Part shown: one piece after another, positions 6,186-12,510 of the stretch | How positions within the stretch are numbered: position 1 is the first letter of the stretch | How the letters are laid out: every line of letters begins with the position of its first letter | Virus record (IMG/VR): IMGVR_UViG_3300014838_000082 | Span: 1-23,334 of that record | Direction: 5' to 3' (one strand) | DNA: 23,334 nucleotides | Source of the DNA: a virus | Notes under the pieces: model-generated | What the model saw: the letters and a program-made list of their open reading frames with translations, nothing else | The model's database searches: none | Told to the model about the DNA's origin: nothing | Translations under genes and position numbers: made by a program

Positions 6186-6391
6186 AAATCGTCGCAATTA
6201 TAGCCCTTTTGATCCTCGGATACGCCCTTCTCGCTTGGGCGCTTCGCCGCATCCAATTAGCAAAACGCGCCGCCGACGTGGCCCACCAGCAGGAGCTGGA
6301 ACAGGCCGCCGTCCAGGCGAAGTACCTCACCCCGCGCATGACCGAAACCGAGATCGCCGACATGCACGCCTCGCGCTGGCTGGGAGACTGA
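6182..6391 (+). CDS. small membrane-anchored protein, 69 aa
   Basis: Starts with GTG overlapping the previous stop (GTGA). Residues 3-21 form one strong hydrophobic helix (KIVAIIALLILGYALLAWAL), followed by a basic residue cluster and a charged, Gln/Glu-rich helix to the end. It is expected to sit in the inner membrane with the C-terminus in the cytoplasm. Small early membrane proteins of phages often take part in superinfection exclusion or modify host membrane functions. That is only a possibility here. Confidence 0.65.
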   Translation: MKIVAIIALLILGYALLAWALRRIQLAKRAADVAHQQELEQAAVQAKYLTPRMTETEIADMHASRWLGD

Positions 6392-6393
6392 CC

Positions 6394-6651
6394 ATGGGCC
6401 TCGACCCGGAATTTGCCAGCGAATCGACCGCCCCGACTACCGGACGCTGGTACAAGAACTTCCGCATGGCGTGGATTGCAGAAAGCCTACGTGTCTATGG
6501 CTTTATCAACCGTCGGCATATTGAGCGGAAGTTCGGCCTTTCTACGCCGCAAGCCTCTATTGATCTTCAAGAGTTTCAACGCCTTAACCCCGATGAGATC
6601 GAATACAAACTCTCGGACAAGGTCTATGTAAGCAGGAAGTACCCGACCTAA
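6394..6651 (+). CDS. stand-alone winged-helix protein like the BrxR/CapW N-terminal domain
   Basis: An 85-residue protein. Residues 18-80 contain a predicted winged helix: WIAESLRVYGFINRRHIERK, then FGLSTPQASIDLQEFQRL, then a strand pair ending in YKLSDKVYV. This order, with the PQASIDL recognition helix and the final Y..S.K.YV strand, is what I know from the DNA-binding domain of BrxR/CapW-type repressors of defence islands, but the WYL and dimerisation domains of those proteins are absent. The start is the ATG at 6394, three bases after the upstream stop. It may repress phage or host promoters. The family link is from remembered motif likeness, not from a search. Confidence 0.62.
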   Translation: MGLDPEFASESTAPTTGRWYKNFRMAWIAESLRVYGFINRRHIERKFGLSTPQASIDLQEFQRLNPDEIEYKLSDKVYVSRKYPT

Positions 6652-6666
6652 AAATTAGGAGCACGA

Positions 6667-7344
6667 ATGACACCCCTCAGAGCCCCCGTCAACGCAAGTT
6701 CTGCCAACATCGACCCGGTTCCTTCCGGATCTCACATCGCCGTCTGCGACATCATCGCGTTTCTTGGAGTCCAGCCAGGCACCGGCCTCTACCCCAAACC
6801 GAAGCCAACGATCTACCTGCGGTTTCAACTGCCAAACGAGCGCGTGGAGTTCGAGAAAGATGGAAAAAAACAGAGCGGCCCGCGCATGATCGGGAACTGT
6901 TACACGTTCTCGATGCACGAAAAGGCCAACCTGCGGCACCTGTTGGAGTCCTGGCGCGGCCAGCAGTTCACGGATGAGCAGGCCGCCGATTTTGACATCT
7001 CGACCGCCCTGGGTGGACCTTGCATGCTGATGGTCATGCAGTCCCAAAAAGGGCAAAAAATCTATTCGAACATTTCCGGGATCGGCCCGTTACCAAAGGG
7101 GATCAACCCGAAAACCATCATCGTCGAAGGCACTCCGGTACTCTACGGCCCGGAAAACACGTCGACCTACAAGCTTCTGCCAAACTGGCTCCAGGAGAAG
7201 ATCGACCACCAGATCCTCAAGGAACCCGAGCCCAAAGAGGGCGAGCCCGCACCCCCGCCCCGCGGCGACACATGGGACGGCAGCGAACCTCGCAACGATG
7301 GTTTCGACTCATCTCTCATCACTGACGACGATATCCCGTTCTAA
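6667..7344 (+). CDS. single-stranded DNA-binding-like replication protein
   Basis: A 225-residue protein with a beta-rich core (about residues 20-165) and a flexible Pro/Glu-rich region ending in LITDDDIPF. The acidic DDDIPF tip is the hallmark of SSB proteins, which use it to call other replication and repair proteins. The core has conserved-looking features of phage replication-associated ssDNA-binding proteins (IYLRFQLPNERV and MIGNCYTFSMHEKANLRHLL), rather than the E. coli SSB pattern. AGGAG lies just upstream of the ATG. It comes before HTH and replication-initiation genes, which fits a role in phage DNA synthesis or recombination. Confidence 0.7.
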   Translation: MTPLRAPVNASSANIDPVPSGSHIAVCDIIAFLGVQPGTGLYPKPKPTIYLRFQLPNERVEFEKDGKKQSGPRMIGNCYTFSMHEKANLRHLLESWRGQQFTDEQAADFDISTALGGPCMLMVMQSQKGQKIYSNISGIGPLPKGINPKTIIVEGTPVLYGPENTSTYKLLPNWLQEKIDHQILKEPEPKEGEPAPPPRGDTWDGSEPRNDGFDSSLITDDDIPF

Positions 7345-7366
7345 CGCGCACCAGAGAGGCACGAAA

Positions 7367-7729
7367 ATGATCAGCAAAGACAAGGCAGCGCAATTGTTCG
7401 CCAAGGGATTGAGTACCAATGAAATCGGCCGCCGGCTGGGGATCAGCGCCTACAAAGCGAAACAACTGAAGCCGCAGATAGACCAGGCAAAGCCCGAACC
7501 CGCCGCCCCAGGCACGGCCGAGGACCGAGTGTGGCCGATCGAGCTTGAGGTGCCCTTCGGAGACCTCGACAAGATGATCGAGACGCTGGGCCCCGAGGAC
7601 CTGCACGACGCCGTCATGCAAATGGAGGATCCGGACAAAGCCCAGATCCTGACCTTTGCGCTGCAGAACCGCCTCCGAAAGCTGATCGAAACGCCGGCCC
7701 AGCCGGAGCCCAAACCGGAGACCCCATGA
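7367..7729 (+). CDS. HTH-domain protein, 120 aa
   Basis: Residues 3-35 form a helix-turn-helix of the simple resolvase-like type (KAAQLFAKGLSTNEIGRRLG then SAYKAKQLKPQI), followed by a Pro/Ala linker, an acidic middle part and a helical region (residues 75-105). I chose the ATG at 7367 with GAGAGG upstream over a longer in-frame start inside the SSB-like gene. The protein may be a regulator or a DNA-binding replication accessory. Its stop overlaps the receiver-like gene by ATGA, so the two are made together. Confidence 0.65.
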   Translation: MISKDKAAQLFAKGLSTNEIGRRLGISAYKAKQLKPQIDQAKPEPAAPGTAEDRVWPIELEVPFGDLDKMIETLGPEDLHDAVMQMEDPDKAQILTFALQNRLRKLIETPAQPEPKPETP

Positions 7730-8148
7730 GACCCAAAAAAGTGCTGCTGCTCGTCGACCAGGATGAGAACGCGCTCTCCGTCCTAAAGTTTCTTTTTGAA
7801 ACGAACGGATACCGAGTGCTCGCAGCCACCGGCGGCAAAGAGGCGATCGCCATGTTTGCGGCGGCCCCGGTGGTCGACATGGTCCTGGCCGCGGCCACGA
7901 TGACCCCCATGAACGGCGAGCGCCTGGTGGCGCGCCTGAAGCGAATGCGATCTTACGTTCCGATGACGATCATGGGGGAGTCCGGAGACAAGCCCAGCGA
8001 TGAGTTCGCCGGCGATCGCTGGGTTTCCCGGTCGACCGCGCCCGCGGTGCTTCTCGACCTGGCCAAGGTGATGTGCGCGCGCAAGCGAGGGCCGCGCAAG
8101 GGAGCCTGGCGACAGATAGTGGCCGAGATTTCCTTGGTTTCCACATAA
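7726..8148 (+). CDS. degenerate response-regulator receiver domain
   Basis: A 140-residue protein whose first 116 residues follow the receiver (REC) fold: KVLLLVDQDENALSVLKFLF, then GYRVLAATGGKEAIAMF, then DMVLAAATMTPMNGERLVAR, then VPMTIMGESGD. In a standard receiver the last part of the third strand carries the phospho-accepting Asp. Here the matching residue is Ala 56, the switch Thr/Ser is Gly 84, and the conserved Lys is missing. It therefore cannot be phosphorylated in the usual way and is a pseudo-receiver. The C-terminus is short and basic, with no output domain. Coupled by ATGA to the HTH gene. It may work as a protein-protein interaction module in replication or host signalling. Confidence 0.7.
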   Translation: MRPKKVLLLVDQDENALSVLKFLFETNGYRVLAATGGKEAIAMFAAAPVVDMVLAAATMTPMNGERLVARLKRMRSYVPMTIMGESGDKPSDEFAGDRWVSRSTAPAVLLDLAKVMCARKRGPRKGAWRQIVAEISLVST

Positions 8149-8210
8149 GGCTGTGAATTCCACCGCCCAATCGGGTTGACAACGGTTGTCACGCGTAACA
8201 GGATGAACGA
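8149..8210 (+). promoter_or_regulatory. palindrome and promoter-like element before the replication gene
   Basis: This gap carries a perfect palindrome at 8177-8191, TGACAAC-G-GTTGTCA, that overlaps a TTGACA box (8176-8181). A good -10 at the right distance is not visible. Directly behind it is TGTCACGCGTAACA (8187-8200), which occurs again inside the downstream gene. AGGA at 8200-8203 is the ribosome binding site for 8211. It could be an operator or an initiator binding site. Confidence 0.5.
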
Positions 8211-9137
8211 ATGCCCTTCGTAAAACTCGACACCCGCATCCTGGATTCGACACTTTGGATAGACCGCGACCTCCGCGAGATTTTCATCACCGCGCTTCTC
8301 ATGGCTGAACCGATGGAATTTTCCGACCCGCAGCGCCAGATCCTGATCGATAGCCTCGATACAACGGATTTCACCGCGCCGCCCGGCTGGTACGGCTTTG
8401 TTCCTGCGGCTGGAATAGGGGTCATCAACCGAGCTGGCGTGGAGAAAGAAGCCGGGCTCGCGGCGTTGCGAAAACTCGGTGAGCCAGAAGCCGATAGCCG
8501 ATCCAAGGACTTTGGGGGGCGCCGCATGATCCGGATAGACGGCGGGTTTCTTGTTCTTAACTACATGAAACATCGGGATAAAGACTACACCGCGGCTGAC
8601 CGGCAACGGAGACTCCGCGAGCGCAAAAAGCGTGGCCCTGGTAACGCTGGTGCAACGCCCGGAAACGCTCCGAACGTTACGCGTGATGTCGCATCTGTCA
8701 CGCGTAACACACCCGTGACGTCACGCATAGCAGAGGGCAGAGTACAGAGAGCAGATGCAGAGGCAGAGGCAGAGGGGGAACGCCCCCCTTCCCCCCAAGC
8801 CAAACCAAAGCCTCCCGAAGAGCCCGACGACTTCAACCAGGACCCCGAAGCCAACATCCCCGAGGGGATGGCGCTTTTGCAGTATGCGGGCTTTGTGCTT
8901 CAACAGGCCAGCATTCCGGCCGGCTACGCACTCAAGGTCAAGACCGGCGACACGATCGAGCTGCTGGCCAAAGATGAGGGATGCTCGCTGGCTGTGGCCA
9001 CCAGGCGCCTGCTGGACCGCATGCGAAACGCTGGCCCACAAAAGTGGAATTTCTGGTTGCAGGATGGGGGCTGGAAGCAAGATGCTGGCATGGACGCGAC
9101 CGAAAGAGCTTTTCTCTATGGAGTTCCCGATGACTGA
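8211..9137 (+). CDS. phage replication initiation/replisome organiser-like protein
   Basis: A 308-residue protein. The N-terminal 120 residues (FVKLDTRILDSTLWIDRDLR onward, with GWYGFVPAAGIGVINRAGV and a MIRIDGGFLVLNYMKHRDKD strand) look like the winged-helix N-terminal domain of phage replisome organisers. A disordered Arg-rich, Pro-rich and Glu/Ala-repeat linker (residues 125-210) follows, and then a helical C-terminal part with WNFWLQDGGWKQDAG. This layout of DNA-binding domain, loose linker and partner-binding domain is usual for such initiators. The next gene is a helicase-loader candidate. In-gene repeats could be the origin. Confidence 0.7.
   Translation: MPFVKLDTRILDSTLWIDRDLREIFITALLMAEPMEFSDPQRQILIDSLDTTDFTAPPGWYGFVPAAGIGVINRAGVEKEAGLAALRKLGEPEADSRSKDFGGRRMIRIDGGFLVLNYMKHRDKDYTAADRQRRLRERKKRGPGNAGATPGNAPNVTRDVASVTRNTPVTSRIAEGRVQRADAEAEAEGERPPSPQAKPKPPEEPDDFNQDPEANIPEGMALLQYAGFVLQQASIPAGYALKVKTGDTIELLAKDEGCSLAVATRRLLDRMRNAGPQKWNFWLQDGGWKQDAGMDATERAFLYGVPDD
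8676..8709 (+). repeat. inverted repeat and iteron-like element inside the replication gene
   Basis: GTTACGCGTGA at 8676-8686 and TCACGCGTAAC at 8698-8708 are a perfect 11-base inverted repeat with an 11-base spacer. The right arm lies in TGTCACGCGTAACA (8696-8709), which is an exact copy of the 14 bases at 8187-8200 before the gene. Similar but incomplete copies (TCACGCATA near 8720) follow. Phage initiators often bind sites within their own gene, so an origin is a reasonable guess. A repeated Val-Thr-Arg codon string could also explain part of it. Confidence 0.45.
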
Positions 9138-9537
9138 AAAACAACTGCTCGCGATTTACAAGAAAGCCTGCGCGGCGGCCGGACGCCGCGAGGATCCGCT
9201 CGCCAGCGCCGCCTGGCAGGACGTCCTGCAGGTTTTCTCGAGGGAAGAGGTAACCGCGGCCCTGTCCGCCTGGTGGAACGATACAGAGCCCACCCAGGGA
9301 AGCCTGATGCCCCGCGGATCGACGATGCCCAGGCCGGCGGACCTCAAGGCGCGGATTATGAGAGCCCGCAAGGAAGCGCACCTGCGCAGCGCAGATGTGC
9401 AGCGCCGCCTGCGAGAAATTGAGGAGTTCTGGATCGTCGCCGATGAGCGCGGCTGGACCGAGCAGGAGATCCGCGAGCGGTGGCCATCCTACGTCGGCAC
9501 CAGGCCGAAGCCAAAAGAACAGGAGAATGCAGCATGA
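9130..9537 (+). CDS. helicase-loader-like protein, 135 aa
   Basis: Begins 8 bases before the end of the replication gene. The N-terminal 75 residues (QLLAIYKKACAAAGRREDPL, WQDVLQVFSREEVTAALSAW, and a PRPADLKARI motif) follow the pattern of short helicase-loader or helicase-inhibitor proteins of phages (G39P-like): a helical bundle with a conserved W, a run of alternating hydrophobic residues and a P-x-x-A-D-L end. The rest is a long charged helix with QEIRERWPSYVG. Its place directly after the initiator supports a role in loading the replicative helicase. Confidence is moderate because the family is poorly conserved. Confidence 0.55.
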   Translation: MTEKQLLAIYKKACAAAGRREDPLASAAWQDVLQVFSREEVTAALSAWWNDTEPTQGSLMPRGSTMPRPADLKARIMRARKEAHLRSADVQRRLREIEEFWIVADERGWTEQEIRERWPSYVGTRPKPKEQENAA

Positions 9538-9544
9538 GGTCAAG

Positions 9545-9697
9545 ATGGCCGTAACCCAAAAAGGTGCCCTGAAAATCGCGGCTGCACAGGAGGCTGTTTC
9601 ACATGAGCAAGGGAGTAAAAGACGTAATTCCCATGAATTAGACGTTGTCCCGCTTTGCCTTTCATGTCATAAACGGCAGCATTGGGAGAAAATCTGA
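9545..9697 (+). pseudogene. internally deleted HNH endonuclease remnant, 50 aa
   Basis: The first about 15 residues (MAVTQKGALKIAAAQ) look like the start of a longer phage zinc/HNH-type protein. The last about 22 residues (SHELDVVPLCLSCHKRQHWE) look like the end of an HNH nuclease, with the second CxxCH and a final His. The parts normally between, with the first CxxC, the HH core and Asn, are missing. The frame is intact and the gene is still followed by the DUF5131 start in TGATG. I read this as an HNH gene that lost its middle by an in-frame deletion, so it can hardly be an active nuclease. Confidence 0.55.
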
Positions 9698-10656
9698 TGG
9701 CAATTAAAACGGAGATTTCCTGGACGGACTCGACCTGGTCGCCGATCAGGGTGCGCGTCAAGCCGGACGCCGGCGCGATCGCCAAAGCCAGCGGATACGC
9801 CTCGCTGATAGAGATCGGCACCAGGATGGCCGGCCGGGTCGGCCAGCACTGCGAGCACGTGTCGCCCGGCTGCGAGAACTGCTACGCCGGCGCCAACAAC
9901 CACCGCTGCCTGCCAGAGAATGGCACTGGGCTCCCTTACGACCGGCGATCGCGGGATCTGGTCGAGGCCTTCGTGGATGAGCGCGTGCTGCTCGAGCCGC
10001 TGAAGTGGAAGCCACTCTGGGACTGCAGAACCGATCGGCACTGCAACAAGATCGAGTTCCAACGTCCGCGCCGCATCTTCGTCGAGAACCAGTCGGACCT
10101 CTTCGGCGAGTGGGTCACAGACGACCAGATCGACCAGGTCTTCGCGGTGATGGCGCTCTGCCCACAACACACGTTTCAGGTGCTCACGAAGCGCCCCGAG
10201 CGAATGCTGCGCTATTTCGAGAAGGATTATCCTCTCCCGAACGTGTGGCAGGGCGTGAGCGTGGAAAACCAGAAAGCCGCCGATGTGCGAATTCCACTTC
10301 TGCTCCAGACGCCGGCGGCCGTGCGGTTCATCTCGGCGGAGCCGCTGTTGGGGCCGGTGAACCTCGAAGAGCTGCCGAGCGCCAGTGGCATCGGGCGACA
10401 CCTTGACGCCTTGAGCAATGCCGGCGTCGATAAAGGCGCCCTGATTCCAAACAAACTCGACTGGTGCATCATTGGCGGCGAAAGCGGGCCCGGCGCGCGG
10501 CCGATGAATCCAGATTGGGCGCGCAGCCTGCGCGATCAATGCCAGGCCGCCAAGGTGGCCTTCTTCATGAAACAAATGGGCTCGGCTTACGGCCCAAAGA
10601 AGGGGCACGAGCCACCAGCCGACCTGGACATAAAGCAGTTTCCGGAGGCGCGATGA
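9697..10656 (+). CDS. DUF5131 (Gp37/Gp68) family protein
   Basis: A 319-residue protein of the family usually named phage Gp37/Gp68. Typical features are ISWTDSTWSP at the N-terminus, HCEHVSPGCENCYA at 51-64 with three cysteines (C52, C59, C62), IFVENQSDLFGEWV, WQGVSVENQ, RFISAEPLLGP, CIIGGESGPGARPM and FFMKQMG toward the end. The cysteine triplet and TIM-barrel-like order of motifs recall radical-SAM enzymes, and an iron-sulphur centre is plausible, but the activity of the family is not established to my knowledge. The start is the ATG at 9697 overlapping the HNH remnant stop. The stop overlaps the RusA start by ATGA. Confidence 0.88.
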   Translation: MAIKTEISWTDSTWSPIRVRVKPDAGAIAKASGYASLIEIGTRMAGRVGQHCEHVSPGCENCYAGANNHRCLPENGTGLPYDRRSRDLVEAFVDERVLLEPLKWKPLWDCRTDRHCNKIEFQRPRRIFVENQSDLFGEWVTDDQIDQVFAVMALCPQHTFQVLTKRPERMLRYFEKDYPLPNVWQGVSVENQKAADVRIPLLLQTPAAVRFISAEPLLGPVNLEELPSASGIGRHLDALSNAGVDKGALIPNKLDWCIIGGESGPGARPMNPDWARSLRDQCQAAKVAFFMKQMGSAYGPKKGHEPPADLDIKQFPEAR

Positions 10657-11051
10657 GCGAGCTGCGCATCGAAGTGCCCGGCATCCCACCGAGCGTCAAC
10701 GAGTACAAGAAATACCGCATCGTCTGCGCCCGCGGCAAAAAGCCGATCGCAACCTGGTACCTCACAGCCCAGGCGAAGGCCTGGTTTCGAGACGTGGGCG
10801 TGTTCGCGCGCGGCCGGCAGGTGCGGGCCGAAGAGTACTCGATCAGCTACGTCGTATTCCTGCCAAACGCCCGGATCCATGACGTCGACAATTTCGCCAA
10901 ATGCATCCTGGACTCGCTGGCCGAACAGCACGGGTGCGGCGCCATCGACGACGACAAAAGGGTTTCGGAGTGCCACCAGTATCGCCGGATCGATCGGCTG
11001 AACCCGCGAACCGTGATCGTTATCCGCACCGCCCAGGGAGAACTGCTATGA
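10653..11051 (+). CDS. rusA: RusA-family Holliday junction resolvase
   Basis: A 132-residue endonuclease that cuts four-way junctions during recombination or packaging. The family pattern is clear: IEVPGIPPSVNEYKKY at the N-terminus, DVDNFAKCILDSL at residues 77-89 with the metal-binding Asp residues, and IDDDKRV at 98-104. The final strand (PRTVIVIRTAQ) is also typical. The start ATG overlaps the DUF5131 stop (ATGA), and the stop overlaps the next start in the same way. The context of replication and recombination genes is usual for phage rusA. Confidence 0.93.
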   Translation: MSELRIEVPGIPPSVNEYKKYRIVCARGKKPIATWYLTAQAKAWFRDVGVFARGRQVRAEEYSISYVVFLPNARIHDVDNFAKCILDSLAEQHGCGAIDDDKRVSECHQYRRIDRLNPRTVIVIRTAQGELL

Positions 11052-11299
11052 GCCGCAGAATGATGGTCCTCGAACAATGGAACGAGTTCGTGCGCATGGC
11101 ACTGCGCCCCGACGCGCCAATTATTCAAAAGCAGGAGATGCGCCGGGCCTTTTACGCCGGCGCGCACATGATCCTCTTCCGGCTGATCGGCGAACTCTCC
11201 GATGGCATGGAAACGACCCCGGCCGATCTGGACGCGATGATGGACATCCAGCGCGAGCTGAAAGAGTTCCTCGATCTGGTGAAAGCGGGCCGGGCATGA
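11048..11299 (+). CDS. conserved-looking phage protein, 83 aa
   Basis: A short helical protein with the outline W-x2-F near residue 11, RRAFYAGAHMILFRLIGEL in the middle, and a final acidic helix MDIQRELKEFLDLV. I have seen this outline in many phage replication regions, but no function is known to me. It has no cysteine cluster or membrane segment. Translationally coupled to rusA by ATGA and to the following remnant by ATGA. Being between a resolvase and a methylase remnant, it may be part of a DNA-metabolism set. Confidence 0.65.
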   Translation: MSRRMMVLEQWNEFVRMALRPDAPIIQKQEMRRAFYAGAHMILFRLIGELSDGMETTPADLDAMMDIQRELKEFLDLVKAGRA

Positions 11300-11427
11300 G
11301 CAAGATCGACATCCGCCAGGGGCACGTTCTTACCGTCCTGGCCGAAATGCCGGCCGACTCGATCGAGCTGGCTCAACGCCGCGTTGCCCAGAGCGGGATA
11401 GCGTTCGCCGAGGAGCCGGCATGCTGA
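11296..11427 (+). pseudogene. internally deleted DNA methyltransferase remnant, 43 aa
   Basis: The first 23 residues (MSKIDIRQGHVLTVLAEMPA then DSI) match the start of N4/N6 DNA methyltransferases, where I-x-G-D-x-L-x-x-L-x-x-(L/M)-P-x-x-S-(I/V) leads into the catalytic TSPPY-type motif. The next residues (ELAQRRVAQSGIAFAEEPA) match the C-terminal end of the same enzymes, after the FGSGTT and GIEL-N-P-x-Y motifs. Everything between, including both motifs, is absent. The frame, start coupling (ATGA) and stop coupling (ATGCTGA) remain. An in-frame internal deletion is the simplest reading. No methylase activity is possible. Confidence 0.6.
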
Positions 11428-11642
11428 TCAGGTTCTGCACGAAATGCGGCGCCGAGATCGAGGATCAAGGGCGGATCCGCCATCGGAGCCCTTACTGCTC
11501 GGAGGCATGCCGCCGCGAGGCCCGAAACGAGCTCAGATCGGCTATTGCGGCCGGACCGCTGCCCCCGATGCGGGCGCACCGTCCGGCCAAAGCCCCAGCC
11601 TGTGGAAGAATTCACTGGCGCTGCTCCCGGCGCACAGGGTAA
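11421..11642 (+). CDS. small FCS-like zinc-finger protein, 73 aa
   Basis: Residues 5-35 carry FCTKCGAEIE, then YCSEACRREARNE, a treble-clef zinc finger of the type found in many small phage and bacterial proteins (C-x2-C ... YCS-x2-C). The C-terminal part is basic with two more cysteines. The start overlaps the methylase remnant stop. Function unknown. A DNA or RNA contact is possible given the charge. Confidence 0.65.
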   Translation: MLIRFCTKCGAEIEDQGRIRHRSPYCSEACRREARNELRSAIAAGPLPPMRAHRPAKAPACGRIHWRCSRRTG

Positions 11643-11686
11643 TCTACCGCTCGAACCCAACCAGCCCCATAACCCGAAAGGATCTC

Positions 11687-12403
11687 ATGAAACCGAATGA
11701 ACTTTTAAGCAGCGCCCTGCAGCACGTCATCATGGGCAGCGTGACGAAACAGAGCTCTAACGGCCGCATCGTCGTCCAGATGCGCATGCCCCTCAACGGC
11801 GACAATATGGGCACCCTTCCCGATTGGGTGGCGCGCGCCTATGAGGACGTCTCGAAGAAGTACTCCGACGTCGAACCCGAAGTCCAGGAGATGAGCGATT
11901 TGGCCATCGCCTTCGCCAATGACAATCAGGACGGCGTGATGTTCGCCAAGCGAGCCGTCAAGGTGGCCTCGGCGTCGCTGCGCAGCTTCAAGGTGACCCG
12001 GACCGGCAAGCCCGACAGCCCCGAGGTCGAGCTGCAGTTCAAGCTGTACCTCTCGTTTGCTCGGGAATTCTGGGCTTGGGCTGGTGAGATGTCCGGCGAG
12101 GACGTTTACATGACCTTCCCAGGCCCGAAGCCCGACCAGGGGCCGGTGGCCGAGGCAGGAGATCTCCCGCTAGAACAGGCTGCGCCGATCTCCATGCCTG
12201 AGAGCCCCAGCCTCGAGGCCGCGACGGGCGAAGCCGAGCCCGCACCCGATGCCGGACCCGCCACCAGGTCGAAGGCGACGAAGAAAGCCGAGAAAAACAA
12301 CCTGCGCCAGATGGGCAGCGCCAAACCAGGCGGCAAGAGCGGGCCCAAGGACCTCGCCCGCGAGCATGAGCGCCAAGTCGAGGCCGGCCGCGCCATCAAC
12401 TGA
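11687..12403 (+). CDS. hypothetical protein with Ala/Pro/Lys-rich tail, 238 aa
   Basis: I do not recognise this family. Residues 1-145 are well-ordered, with alternating strands and helices (VVQMRMPLNGDNMGTLPDWV and FKLYLSFAREFWAWAGEMSG). Residues 150-238 are low-complexity, first acidic with Pro/Ala, then Lys/Gly-rich. I chose the ATG at 11687 with AAAGGA upstream. A longer in-frame start at 11444 would run through the zinc-finger gene and is not supported. The abundance of such a gene at the end of the replication block suggests a nucleic-acid-related role, but there is no motif. Confidence 0.6.
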   Translation: MKPNELLSSALQHVIMGSVTKQSSNGRIVVQMRMPLNGDNMGTLPDWVARAYEDVSKKYSDVEPEVQEMSDLAIAFANDNQDGVMFAKRAVKVASASLRSFKVTRTGKPDSPEVELQFKLYLSFAREFWAWAGEMSGEDVYMTFPGPKPDQGPVAEAGDLPLEQAAPISMPESPSLEAATGEAEPAPDAGPATRSKATKKAEKNNLRQMGSAKPGGKSGPKDLAREHERQVEAGRAIN

Positions 12404-12510
12404 GCGGGCCGCGGTCGAGCAACCCCTGGGTCTGGGCGGTCACGTTCAAAAAAATCGGGTAATTTGCTTCCACAGTTTCGTGTCATAATACGAAACGAAG
12501 GGAGCACCGA
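12404..12510 (+). promoter_or_regulatory. intergenic promoter candidate with inverted repeat around the -10 box
   Basis: Within this 107-base gap GTTTCGT (12475-12481) and ACGAAAC (12490-12496) form a 7-base inverted repeat around GTCATAAT. CATAAT at 12484-12489 looks like a -10 box. The best -35 (TTGCTT, 12464-12469) has a short 14-base spacer. GGAG at 12501-12504 is the ribosome binding site for 12511. A repressor binding over the -10 box is likely. No clear terminator hairpin is seen for the upstream gene. Confidence 0.45.
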
